NCBI GenBank assembly: GCA_002785325.1
Contig: PFMH01000111.1
Coordinates: 1 to 5,080 of the forward strand
Direction: 5' to 3'
Length of the DNA stretch: 5,080 nt
Origin: a bacterium (Candidatus Howlettbacteria) CG_4_10_14_0_8_um_filter_40_9
GTDB lineage: Bacteria > Patescibacteriota > CPR2 > UBA1875 > GCA-2785325
Shown here: positions 1 through 4,852 of the stretch, piece after piece
How positions within the stretch are numbered: the stretch's first letter is position 1
Layout of the letters: each line of letters starts with the position of its first letter
Notes under the pieces: model-generated
Databases searched by the model: none
What the model was told of the DNA's origin: nothing
The model's input: only the letters and a program-made list of their open reading frames with translations
Made by a program: the position numbers and the translations under genes

Positions 1-12
1 CCTTTTAAGAAA

Positions 13-21
13 TGATATAAT
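13..21 (+). promoter_or_regulatory. Extended -10 promoter of tnpA, probably giving a leaderless mRNA
   Basis: TGATATAAT is a TGn extended -10 with a perfect TATAAT hexamer (16-21). Six bases separate it from the ATG at 28, so transcription should begin at or next to the start codon. There is no Shine-Dalgarno in this gap. The same nine bases occur before the acylphosphatase gene at 3191-3199. Any -35 element would lie before the window. Confidence 0.6.
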
Positions 22-27
22 GTACCT

Positions 28-468
28 ATGCAAATATACCGTGATACTTCTCATACACAGTTTGATCTGAAGTATCATATCATTTGGATCACAAAATATC
101 GGAAACCGGTACTTACTGGCAAAGTCGGGATAAGAGTAAGGGGTCTGATAAGAGAAGTCTGTAACGCTCATAACATTCAAATAATCAGAGGTCACGTAAG
201 TAAGGATCATATCCATTTATTCATCTCAGCCCCTCCCCAACTGTCCGTATCTAAAATAACGCAATATATCAAAGGAAAAACATCAAGAAAGATTCTTCAA
301 GAATTTCCGACAATGAATAAAAAGTTTTGGGGCCAGCACTTTTGGGGACGAGGATATTTCGCAGTAATCTCAGGAACCATAACAGATGAAGTAATAATGC
401 AATACATTGAGTCACAAGACGAAGACCAAGGAACAAGAGGAGATAATTTTACAATAATTGACAGCTAG
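28..468 (+). CDS. tnpA: IS200/IS605 family transposase TnpA (Y1 HUH nuclease)
   Basis: This is a single-strand-specific DNA transposase that cuts and rejoins hairpin-marked element ends through a 5'-phosphotyrosine intermediate, acting as a dimer. The 146-residue length is typical. The opening matches the family (YHIIWITKYRKPVL, residues 16-29). The metal-binding HUH motif is H61-I-H63 in DHIHLFISAPP. A KITQYIKGKTSR segment follows (residues 76-87). The nucleophile is very probably Y126 in the C-terminal helix YIESQ, with Q130 as the third metal-site residue (the YxxxQ pattern). The frame is intact with all catalytic residues present, so the enzyme may be active. The ATG at 28 is chosen because it fits the promoter spacing and the family N-terminus. 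The last 15 or so residues (DEDQGTRGDNFTIIDS) are a polar tail without known function. Confidence 0.93.
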   Translation: MQIYRDTSHTQFDLKYHIIWITKYRKPVLTGKVGIRVRGLIREVCNAHNIQIIRGHVSKDHIHLFISAPPQLSVSKITQYIKGKTSRKILQEFPTMNKKFWGQHFWGRGYFAVISGTITDEVIMQYIESQDEDQGTRGDNFTIIDS

Positions 469-474
469 AAAGGA

Positions 475-486
475 GCGCTTTAGCGC
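475..486 (+). repeat. Short GC-rich palindrome between tnpA and IS right end
   Basis: GCGCT (475-479) and AGCGC (482-486) are perfectly complementary around TT; as RNA or single-stranded DNA this would more likely fold as a 4-bp GCGC stem with a TTTA loop. It begins seven bases after the tnpA stop. It may be a small accessory hairpin of the right end or a translation-end structure. There is no T-tract, so it is not an obvious terminator. Confidence 0.4.
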
Positions 487-488
487 GT

Positions 489-521
489 AACCGAACCTAT
501 CGGCTTCAGCCGATAGTGGTT
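489..521 (+). repeat. Right-end hairpin of the IS200/IS605 element
   Basis: CTATCGGC (497-504) and GCCGATAG (509-516) form a perfect 8-bp stem with a TTCA loop. An outer AACC (489-492) can pair with GGTT (518-521), leaving GAAC opposite a single T as an asymmetric internal loop. A subterminal imperfect hairpin just after tnpA is the substrate TnpA binds in this family. The bases at the hairpin's 5' foot (AACC or GAAC) are in the position of the guide sequence that base-pairs with the cleavage site in characterised members. Assigning guide and cleavage site here is inference. Confidence 0.75.
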
Positions 522-523
522 GA

Positions 524-709
524 GTCCCCTTTGGTTTGATCTTTGTTGTAAGCTTGATTGTTGCTTACATCATCCACGAAGTTGGAGTTGCGAAAGGATT
601 TCGTAATAAAGTTGAGGATTGGATTTTGGCGTTTGGTTCAGCGGTTATGGTAGCTCTTTTTTCGCTACTTGGCAGGAAGGTATACTATCTGATTGTTGGG
701 AGGTACTAG
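524..709 (+). pseudogene. 5'-truncated gene remnant for a small membrane protein, interrupted by the IS
   Basis: Codons from 524 to the TAG at 707-709 give 61 residues with a coding-like composition (many GTT, GCT, GGA and GCG codons). They encode two hydrophobic stretches, residues 5-17 (LIFVVSLIVAYII) and 34-49 (ILAFGSAVMVALFSLL). A charged loop joins them (HEVGVAKGFRNKVEDW) and the protein ends in RKVYYLIVGRY. No ATG or Shine-Dalgarno opens the frame; a stop (521-523) closes it upstream, exactly where the IS right end is expected. The simplest reading is that the transposon inserted into the gene and the 5' part lies left of the window. TTG at 536 or 554 could serve as rescue starts. Its stop is one base before the next ATG, suggesting former translational coupling. 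I do not recognise the family, and a chance open frame remains possible. Confidence 0.5.
698..703 (+). promoter_or_regulatory. Strong Shine-Dalgarno deciding the start at 711
   Basis: GGGAGG lies seven bases before ATG 711, an ideal spacing. It favours 711 over the upstream in-frame TTG at 693, which would put the ribosome site inside the gene. The motif also forms the last codons of the truncated membrane-protein frame. It stands out because most other starts in the window have no such sequence. Confidence 0.6.
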
Positions 710-710
710 G

Positions 711-884
711 ATGAAAAACCCTTGCGCTCTGTGTAAGAGGGGGAGTCCTTTTGGCTATCCCTTTAATGTAATCAGGCTGTATTGTCAATTCAGCACTCTG
801 AAGGGAAGAAGGAAAATCTATCTATCTTTTCGTGAAAAGATAGAAAAAAATGGATTCACTGTCCTGCAGGGAGGCAAAAGATAG
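711..884 (+). CDS. Hypothetical 57-residue Cys-containing basic protein
   Basis: The product is unrecognised. It starts MKNPCALCKRG with a CxxC pair (C5, C8) and has a third cysteine at C25. The middle is basic and aromatic (NVIRLYC, KGRRKIYLSF). The end is helical and charged (FREKIEKNGFTVLQGGKR). One CxxC plus a lone cysteine is not enough to claim a zinc finger. Support for a real gene comes from the well-spaced GGGAGG, the one-base gap after the preceding frame, which suggests an operon, and a strong terminator in which its TAG (882-884) is embedded. A possible -10 (TATACT, 681-686) lies upstream but has no convincing -35. Against it: the reading frame is short, and the two hairpins within it could instead mean that this stretch is a structured RNA. 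Confidence 0.45.
   Translation: MKNPCALCKRGSPFGYPFNVIRLYCQFSTLKGRRKIYLSFREKIEKNGFTVLQGGKR
822..843 (+). repeat. Hairpin whose stem sequence recurs in the following terminator
   Basis: CTATCTTTT (822-830) and AAAAGATAG (835-843) form a perfect 9-bp stem around CGTG. A run of A, not T, follows, so it is not itself a + strand terminator. AAAAGATAG recurs at 876-884 inside the terminator's left arm, so the 822-830 arm could pair with either copy. Confidence 0.55.
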
Positions 885-913
885 GAAATATCTTTTGCCT
901 CCGTTTCGTTTTG
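870..913 (+). terminator. Intrinsic terminator of the 711-884 transcription unit
   Basis: The arms 870-883 (GGAGGCAAAAGATA) and 889-902 (TATCTTTTGCCTCC) pair perfectly over 14 bp with a GGAAA loop. GTTTCGTTTTG follows as a T-rich tail with interruptions. It separates the IS-proximal operon from the rpf-like gene, which has its own promoter. The stop codon of the small gene lies in the loop-proximal part of the stem. Confidence 0.75.
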
Positions 914-963
914 TGTAATAAATCTTTTTTACCCCTAAAACAGGCTTTTTTAACTTTATTACA
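914..963. repeat. 9-bp inverted repeat upstream of the rpf-like promoter
   Basis: TGTAATAAA (914-922) and TTTATTACA (955-963) are perfect inverted copies separated by 32 bases. The inner sequence carries CTTTTTTA twice in direct orientation (924-931, 944-951). The right arm ends 15 bases before the -35 box. It could be a two-half-site operator or simply AT-rich symmetry. Confidence 0.35.
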
Positions 964-978
964 GCTAAAAAACTGCTC

Positions 979-1007
979 TTGACAGTGGCACTTTACCTAG
1001 CTAAAAT
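979..1007 (+). promoter_or_regulatory. Near-consensus sigma70-type promoter of the rpf-like gene
   Basis: TTGACA (979-984) matches the -35 consensus exactly. After a 17-base spacer comes TAAAAT (1002-1007), one base off the -10 consensus. Transcription would start near 1014 and give a 5' leader of roughly 55 bases. AGCTAAAA, covering part of the -10, also occurs at 964-971, 35 bases upstream, which might be an overlapping regulator site. The leader has a possible 6-bp hairpin (GATGAC 1027-1032 with GTCATC 1050-1055) just before the ribosome site. Confidence 0.75.
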
Positions 1008-1056
1008 TCTTTATGTCTTCGATACTGATGACAGTTTAAGGTTGCTGAGGTCATCT

Positions 1057-1063
1057 GAGAGGA
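1057..1063 (+). promoter_or_regulatory. Ribosome binding site of the rpf-like gene
   Basis: GAGAGGA ends six bases before ATG 1070 and supports that start. It directly follows the possible leader hairpin (1027-1055), so folding could influence access. Confidence 0.5.
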
Positions 1064-1069
1064 CAATCT

Positions 1070-2278
1070 ATGAGTATATATAGAGAGTGGATAATATCCC
1101 GAACTAAAAAATTTAGAAGGCATTTTCATTGCAAGATAAATTCTCTTGCGCTTTCTCTACTCTTTTTGCCGATTATTGCATTGGCGACAAACGGAGATGC
1201 TTCAGCTAATGTTGTCGTAAACAAAGTAAACACCAAGGTTGCTTTGTTTTTTGATAATAAGGATATAAATTTTGAAACGGATGCTTTCGATGTTAAGGGA
1301 GCTATCAGCTCGAAAAATATAGAGTTGGGAGAGAATGATGTTACAGAGCCTTCTTTTGATACAAAACTAAATGGAGGAGAGATAACAGTCAAGATAAAAA
1401 GGGCTCTTCCGCTTCTACTGGACGATAACGGTAAAAAGTCAGTCATCTACTCTGGTTATGAAGACGTCACAAGTATCTTAATGCAGAATAATATCAAGTT
1501 ATATCCAGAAGACACGATTACCGATAGCATTATTACAGACTTTTTTTCCGACCAATCTGTCGGTAGAAAGATTGTAGTAGAGCGAGCGCCAGTTTTATAT
1601 GTAAACGTCGATGGGGACACAAAGGAACTGCGATCTTGGGAGAAAACGGTGGGAGAAGCTATTAATGAAAATGGTATTTTAGTGGGAGACAAAGATAAGG
1701 CAGAGCCGAGACTCGGTACTTATCTGACAAATAAAGTTGCGGTTACTATTACTCGAGTTGCTGAGAGTGAGGTAAGGGAGGAGGAGGTTATCTCTTTTGA
1801 GACGCAGACTATAAGCGATTACAATTTGAATATTGGGGAGGGCTACATCAAACAATTGGGCAAGAACGGGAAAAAAGAAAACACATTTAAAATAATCTCA
1901 GAAAATGGAGCTATGGTATCAAAAACGCTTCTTAGCTCGGTGGTTTTGTCTGGTTCTCAAATAGAAATAAGAGTGGTTGGTAAAAAACCCATTAATGCCA
2001 ATGATTATTGGGGTACGATAGCAGCAGCTTCTGGGATGTTTGGCGTAGATGCGTCCAAAATGTACAGGGTGATGCTATGCGAGAGCGGCGGAAACCGGTT
2101 TGCTGGCGGATATTATAAGGGACTTTTCCAATACGCCCCAGACACTTGGTCCGGAGCAAGCGCCACTTACCCTGGAGGAGCATATGCGGGCGCCAGCATA
2201 TATGACGTCACAGCGCAGATATATGTTACTGCCTGGAAAGCATCAAGACAGGGGTGGGGTGCTTGGGGTTGTCAGTAA
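1070..2278 (+). CDS. Secreted RpfB-like muralytic protein (DUF348 x3, G5, Rpf/lysozyme-like domain)
   Basis: This is probably an exported peptidoglycan hydrolase that cuts the glycan strand, like resuscitation-promoting factors and Bacillus YabE relatives. A basic N-terminus is followed by a hydrophobic segment (about 24-40) and a possible signal-peptidase site after GDASA (46); an uncleaved membrane anchor is also possible. Three DUF348-like repeats fill about 50-110, 112-172 and 174-230 (the last contains YVNVDGDTKELRSWEKTVGE). A G5 domain covers about 233-304. The catalytic domain (about 312-402) has CESGGN with candidate catalytic Glu338, then GLFQYAPDTWS, and ends in RQGWGAWGCQ, very like the end of actinobacterial Rpf domains. 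Cys337 and Cys401 could form the disulfide seen in Rpf. Architecture and length (402) match mycobacterial RpfB (362), also encoded next to ksgA. Target wall (own, neighbour or host cell) is unknown. A transglycosylase SLT-like label is the main alternative. Confidence 0.88.
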   Translation: MSIYREWIISRTKKFRRHFHCKINSLALSLLFLPIIALATNGDASANVVVNKVNTKVALFFDNKDINFETDAFDVKGAISSKNIELGENDVTEPSFDTKLNGGEITVKIKRALPLLLDDNGKKSVIYSGYEDVTSILMQNNIKLYPEDTITDSIITDFFSDQSVGRKIVVERAPVLYVNVDGDTKELRSWEKTVGEAINENGILVGDKDKAEPRLGTYLTNKVAVTITRVAESEVREEEVISFETQTISDYNLNIGEGYIKQLGKNGKKENTFKIISENGAMVSKTLLSSVVLSGSQIEIRVVGKKPINANDYWGTIAAASGMFGVDASKMYRVMLCESGGNRFAGGYYKGLFQYAPDTWSGASATYPGGAYAGASIYDVTAQIYVTAWKASRQGWGAWGCQ

Positions 2279-2364
2279 TAGGGTATGTAATCATAAAAGT
2301 TTGACCTTTTTAACTTCTACTCTGTCATTTTTACTTTTTACTTTTAATTTTTGAATTATTTATC

Positions 2365-3198
2365 ATGGACCTGACAAGTGTAAAAATCATTAAAGAAATA
2401 CAAAAAAGTTTCAAAGTATCTGCCAAGAAATCATTCGGGCAGAATTTTTTAATAGATAAAAGTGTTGTTGATGATTTGGTGGGGACGGCGGATATCACAA
2501 AAGAAGATACTGTTTTGGAGATCGGTCCGGGACTTGGCGTAGTAACAAGGGAACTTTTAGCTAAAGCCGGAAAAGTTGTCGTTTTGGAAAAAGACAGAAA
2601 TATGATAGAGATACTAAGGATAACTTGCCTTGGCAAAAACAATCTGGAGATAGTAGAAGGGGATGCTCTTAAGATAAATATTGAAAATATTATTCAAGGT
2701 AAATACAAACTTGTGTCCAGCTTACCGTTTTATATAACTTCTCCTATATTTAGGAAATTTTTAGAAAAAGAAAAAGCGCCAAAAAGTATCTCTCTTATCG
2801 TTCAGGAAGAGGTGGCTGAAAAAGTGACCGCTGAGGCCGGGGATATGAGCATTCTCGCTATCTCCGTTCAGCTTTATGGAAAACCGGAAATCATAAGAAT
2901 TTTTAATCGTTCTTCTTTTTACCCAGAACCCGGAGTTGATGCGGCGATACTTAAGATAATTCCCTACGAAAAAGCGCTTTTTGATGTCGATAAAAAGAAA
3001 TTTTTCAGGATCGTCAAAGCCGGTTTCGGAGAAAAGAGAAAGAAACTGGTAAATTCCCTCTCTGGCGGACTTGCGATTGCTAAGGGTCCAACCCTTAGCA
3101 TATTGAAGTCGGCGGATTTGGATGAGAATATTAGGGCGGAGGATTTGTCACTGGAAAACTGGTATGAGCTGTATAAGAAACTAAAAAATATGATATAA
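2365..3198 (+). CDS. rsmA: 16S rRNA (adenine1518-N6/adenine1519-N6)-dimethyltransferase KsgA
   Basis: The enzyme uses S-adenosylmethionine to dimethylate two adjacent adenines in the 3'-terminal 16S helix, a late check in 30S assembly. Visible motifs are KKSFGQNFLID (21-31), the SAM-binding loop LEIGPGLG (51-58), the acidic VVLEKD (72-77), VEGDALKI (97-104), FYPEPGVDAAI (185-195) and FGEKRKKLVNSL (221-232). The length of 277 is normal. Oddly, the catalytic motif IV, usually NLPY, reads SLPF (S119 to F122) in SSLPFYITSP. The asparagine that contacts the target amine is serine, and AGC differs from the Asn codon AAC by one base. No Shine-Dalgarno precedes the ATG; the 86-base gap from the rpf-like gene is T-rich with repeated TTTTTAC and no clear terminator, so read-through is possible. 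The RpfB neighbour supports the assignment. Confidence 0.94.
   Translation: MDLTSVKIIKEIQKSFKVSAKKSFGQNFLIDKSVVDDLVGTADITKEDTVLEIGPGLGVVTRELLAKAGKVVVLEKDRNMIEILRITCLGKNNLEIVEGDALKINIENIIQGKYKLVSSLPFYITSPIFRKFLEKEKAPKSISLIVQEEVAEKVTAEAGDMSILAISVQLYGKPEIIRIFNRSSFYPEPGVDAAILKIIPYEKALFDVDKKKFFRIVKAGFGEKRKKLVNSLSGGLAIAKGPTLSILKSADLDENIRAEDLSLENWYELYKKLKNMI
3078..3100 (+). repeat. Perfect 10-bp hairpin inside the 3' part of rsmA
   Basis: TGCTAAGGGT (3078-3087) and ACCCTTAGCA (3091-3100) are perfect inverted copies around CCA. It encodes IAKGPTLSI, in the C-terminal helical domain where family members vary. No T-run follows, so it is not an intrinsic terminator. It lies about 110 bases before the acylphosphatase start. 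Confidence 0.6.
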
Positions 3199-3199
3199 T
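3191..3199 (+). promoter_or_regulatory. Extended -10 promoter for acylphosphatase, probably leaderless
   Basis: TGATATAAT is identical to the element before tnpA. Its TATAAT (3194-3199) overlaps the rsmA stop codon and ends eight bases before ATG 3208. No -35 consensus is visible 16-18 bases upstream, which the TGn extension could compensate. No Shine-Dalgarno lies between it and the ATG. Confidence 0.6.
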
Positions 3200-3207
3200 C
3201 ATAACTT

Positions 3208-3486
3208 ATGAGTAAAATGAAAAGACTCGAAATAGAGGTTTTAGGAGATGTACAGGGGGTGAGTTTCAGATATGTAGCAAAAACTATCGCGGAAAAACTC
3301 GGTATTTTTGGTTGGATAAGAAACGAAACAAATAGTTCTATCAGAATAGTTGTAGAAGGCGACTCGGGAAAAGTACAAGAATTTTTAGACTGGTGCCATC
3401 ACGGGTCTCCGATGGCGACAGTTGAAAAGGTAGAGTCGAGAGAAGGGGAATATTCCGGAGAATTTAAGGATTTTGAGGTAAGATAG
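3208..3486 (+). CDS. acyP: Acylphosphatase
   Basis: This is a small cytosolic enzyme that hydrolyses carboxyl-phosphate bonds such as those of acetyl phosphate or 1,3-bisphosphoglycerate. The 92 residues are the usual size of the ferredoxin-like fold. The phosphate-binding signature GDVQGVSFR (13-21) carries the catalytic arginine R21. GWIRNE (35-40) carries the catalytic asparagine N39. The usual NxxDGSV that follows is altered to NETNSSI, and IRIVVEGDSGKVQEFLDWC then follows as in the family. An internal ATG at 3217 (M4) is an alternative start, but 3208 fits the leaderless promoter. It lies nine bases after rsmA and probably has its own promoter inside the rsmA end. Its biological role beside rRNA methylase genes is unclear. 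Confidence 0.95.
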   Translation: MSKMKRLEIEVLGDVQGVSFRYVAKTIAEKLGIFGWIRNETNSSIRIVVEGDSGKVQEFLDWCHHGSPMATVEKVESREGEYSGEFKDFEVR

Positions 3487-3490
3487 CCGT

Positions 3491-3607
3491 TAATTTCTAA
3501 TATCTAATTACCAATTTCTAATAAAGCCCTAATTTCCAAATATCTGATTGTTTAAACTTTATATTATTGGTATTTCAATAGAAATTAGAAATTCTTAATT
3601 AGAAATT
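3491..3607. repeat. AT-rich intergenic region with four copies of a 10-base repeat in inverted orientation
   Basis: AATTTCTAAT occurs at 3492-3501 and 3513-3522, and its exact complement ATTAGAAATT at 3584-3593 and 3598-3607. A related TATCTAATT (3501-3509) and TATCTGATT (3541-3549) also repeat. The outer pairs can fold into a long AT hairpin across the whole acyP-rsmI gap. The last copy ends three bases before the rsmI ATG and so occupies the place of the ribosome site. It may be a dispersed intergenic repeat, an operator or a translation-control hairpin. Confidence 0.6.
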
Positions 3608-3610
3608 TAT

Positions 3611-4273
3611 ATGCTTTATATTGTAGCTACCCCAATCGGGAATCTGAAAGATATCACGCTTAGGGCTCTTGAGGTTTTAAAAGAGATCGACATCATTGCT
3701 TGTGAGGACACTCGGCATACGAAGATTTTACTCGATCATTATAATATCCAAAAACCGCTTATCTCTTATTTTCAACATAGCAAGTTAAGCAAGATTACAA
3801 AAATTATTGAGCTTATGGAGAGCGGGAAAAGCGTTGCGCTTGTTACCGACGCAGGGACTCCGGGGATCGCGGATCCGGGAGGAATATTAGTGGACCAAGT
3901 AACGAAAGAACTGGGTGATCAAGTCGAGATCATTGCAATACCAGGAGCAAATGCTGCTGTGTCAGCTCTTTCAATTTCTGGTTTCAATACCGACGAATTT
4001 GTTTTTTACGGCTTTTTGCCTCATAAAAAAGGCAGACAGACAAAGTTAAAAGAGATTGCAATCGAGAAAAGAGTTTCAGTCCTTTATGAATCTCCATATC
4101 GGATAAAAAAATTATTGAACGAAATTTTGGAATTTGTCGGAGACCGAGAGATAGTCGTTTGCCGAGAACTTACTAAAAAATTTGAGGAAATTTATCGGGG
4201 AAAAGTTTCAGAAGTGATAGATCAAGTTAAGGAAAAAGGTGAATTTGTAGTAATAATAAACAAAAGTGATTAA
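3611..4273 (+). CDS. rsmI: 16S rRNA (cytidine1402-2'-O)-methyltransferase RsmI
   Basis: RsmI transfers a methyl group from SAM to the ribose of C1402 in the decoding centre of 16S rRNA. It is a tetrapyrrole-methylase-fold protein and the family's signatures are all present: LYIVATPIGNLKDIT (2-16), ACEDTRHTKILL (30-41), VTDAGTPGIADPG (78-90), IPGANAAVSAL (110-120), FYGFLPHKKGRQ (132-143), LYESPYRI (158-165) and CRELTKKFEEIYRG (184-197). At 220 residues it is about 60 shorter than the E. coli protein. It stops at the end of the methylase core and lacks the extra C-terminal domain, which fits a reduced genome. No Shine-Dalgarno is visible; the start is set by the family N-terminus. Its last codons overlap the next gene by eight bases. 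Confidence 0.95.
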   Translation: MLYIVATPIGNLKDITLRALEVLKEIDIIACEDTRHTKILLDHYNIQKPLISYFQHSKLSKITKIIELMESGKSVALVTDAGTPGIADPGGILVDQVTKELGDQVEIIAIPGANAAVSALSISGFNTDEFVFYGFLPHKKGRQTKLKEIAIEKRVSVLYESPYRIKKLLNEILEFVGDREIVVCRELTKKFEEIYRGKVSEVIDQVKEKGEFVVIINKSD

Positions 4274-4850
4274 GACAATAATTTTCGACAATAATGGTGT
4301 TTTGACCAATAGCGATAGTATGGACAATGCTTGCTCTTTTTTAGGTCTAGACAAGACAATTTTCGCACCGGTTTGGGAAGAAATGGCAAAGCCCCTTGAT
4401 AAAGGGAGGCTTACTTTGACGGAGTTCCTTAAGGTTGTTCTTGAATATTTTGGTCTGGATAAAGACTTGGCTGAGTTTAGGCGAGTGCATTTAGGAAGTT
4501 ATGCACGAAAGGAGGATGTAATAAAATTTGCTGAAAAGTTGAGGTTGGGTTATGAAATAGCTCTCCTCACAAACTTTGGAGATCATTTTGATGAATGTAA
4601 TGAAAATTGGAAACTTGAGGAAATATTTGGGGATAATTTATTTGTTTCATGCAAGATGAGAATGAGAAAGCCAAATGACGATATTTATTTAAAAACTTTA
4701 AGCGACCTCTGTCGGAAACCTGAAGAAACAATTTTTATAGACGACAATAAAGACAATATTGAAACAGCACAGAAACTTGGCATGAACGCTATTCTTTTCA
4801 CAAATCTAGAAAAACTAGAGCAAGAACTTGGGAAATATATTACAATATAG
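4266..4850 (+). CDS. HAD-superfamily hydrolase, subfamily IA-like
   Basis: This is a haloacid-dehalogenase-fold protein, probably a small-molecule phosphatase; the substrate cannot be told. Motif I is FDNNGVL with nucleophile D8. Residue +2, normally the acid/base aspartate, is N10, which may weaken or change activity, though some relatives such as YihX also lack that Asp. A helical cap follows (about 15-85). Motif II is LLTN (T102). Motif III is RKPNDDIY (K135). Motif IV is IFIDDNKDNI (D159, D160), followed by the usual AQKLGMNAI. The length of 194 is normal. The GTG start at 4266 overlaps the rsmI end by eight bases and gives the expected MIKTIIFD opening; the next ATG would remove motif I. 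The overlap suggests co-translation with rsmI, and metG starts two bases after the stop. Confidence 0.87.
   Translation: MIKTIIFDNNGVLTNSDSMDNACSFLGLDKTIFAPVWEEMAKPLDKGRLTLTEFLKVVLEYFGLDKDLAEFRRVHLGSYARKEDVIKFAEKLRLGYEIALLTNFGDHFDECNENWKLEEIFGDNLFVSCKMRMRKPNDDIYLKTLSDLCRKPEETIFIDDNKDNIETAQKLGMNAILFTNLEKLEQELGKYITI
4841..4846 (+). promoter_or_regulatory. Possible -10 box for metG
   Basis: TACAAT matches five of six -10 bases and ends six bases before ATG 4853, the same spacing as the tnpA element. It has no TGn extension and no clear -35. It overlaps the end of the HAD gene. metG may equally be read from upstream transcripts. Confidence 0.3.
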
Positions 4851-4852
4851 CT

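Larger units (their letters stand above)
1..523 (+). mobile_element. IS200/IS605-type insertion sequence, tnpA-only, left end outside window
   Basis: The element consists of a Y1 HUH transposase gene (28-468) followed within about 20 bases by a structured right end (489-521). No tnpB-like reading frame lies between the transposase and the right-end hairpin, so this is the transposase-only form. Elements of this family move as single-stranded DNA, carry no terminal inverted repeats and make no target duplication, so the exact boundary cannot be read from a duplication. I place the right boundary near 521-523, because the neighbouring open frame resumes at 524 and the GGTT at 518-521 can pair with AACC at the hairpin foot. 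This boundary is an inference. The left-end hairpin should lie upstream of base 1. Confidence 0.75.

Noticed and set aside
469..1069. TnpB-type nuclease or guide (omega) RNA accompanying the IS
   Set aside because: The right-end hairpin follows tnpA directly and no RuvC-like frame exists in the window.
914..1069. c-di-AMP (ydaO-type) riboswitch before the rpf-like gene
   Set aside because: Such switches precede some rpf genes, but the leader from the promoter is only about 55 bases, too short, and I see none of the expected multi-helix layout.
1126..2183. Several minus-strand open frames within the rpf-like gene
   Set aside because: They are antisense shadows of a gene with clear domains, without own ribosome sites or promoters that I can see.
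2212..2219. TGACGTCA palindrome in the rpf-like gene
   Set aside because: An 8-base palindrome in coding sequence with no other sign of regulation; expected by chance.
2295..2310. AAAAG/CTTTT mini-hairpin after the rpf-like gene as terminator
   Set aside because: The stem is only five weak A-T-rich pairs; not convincing as a terminator.
2100..2354. Forward open frame overlapping the end of the rpf-like gene
   Set aside because: It lies out of frame over the conserved catalytic domain, and its product resembles nothing; the domain matches of the overlapping gene are decisive.
2301..2365. Promoter for rsmA (TTGACC at 2301-2306)
   Set aside because: No acceptable -10 lies 16-18 bases downstream, and the AATTAT near 2354 matches only four of six bases, so a dedicated promoter is unproven.
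2331..2642. Minus-strand frame over the start of rsmA
   Set aside because: It is antisense to the conserved SAM-binding region, so a shadow.
4508..4515. Perfect Shine-Dalgarno (AAAGGAGG) inside the HAD gene
   Set aside because: It encodes part of ARKED in frame; no start at suitable spacing opens a sensible product.
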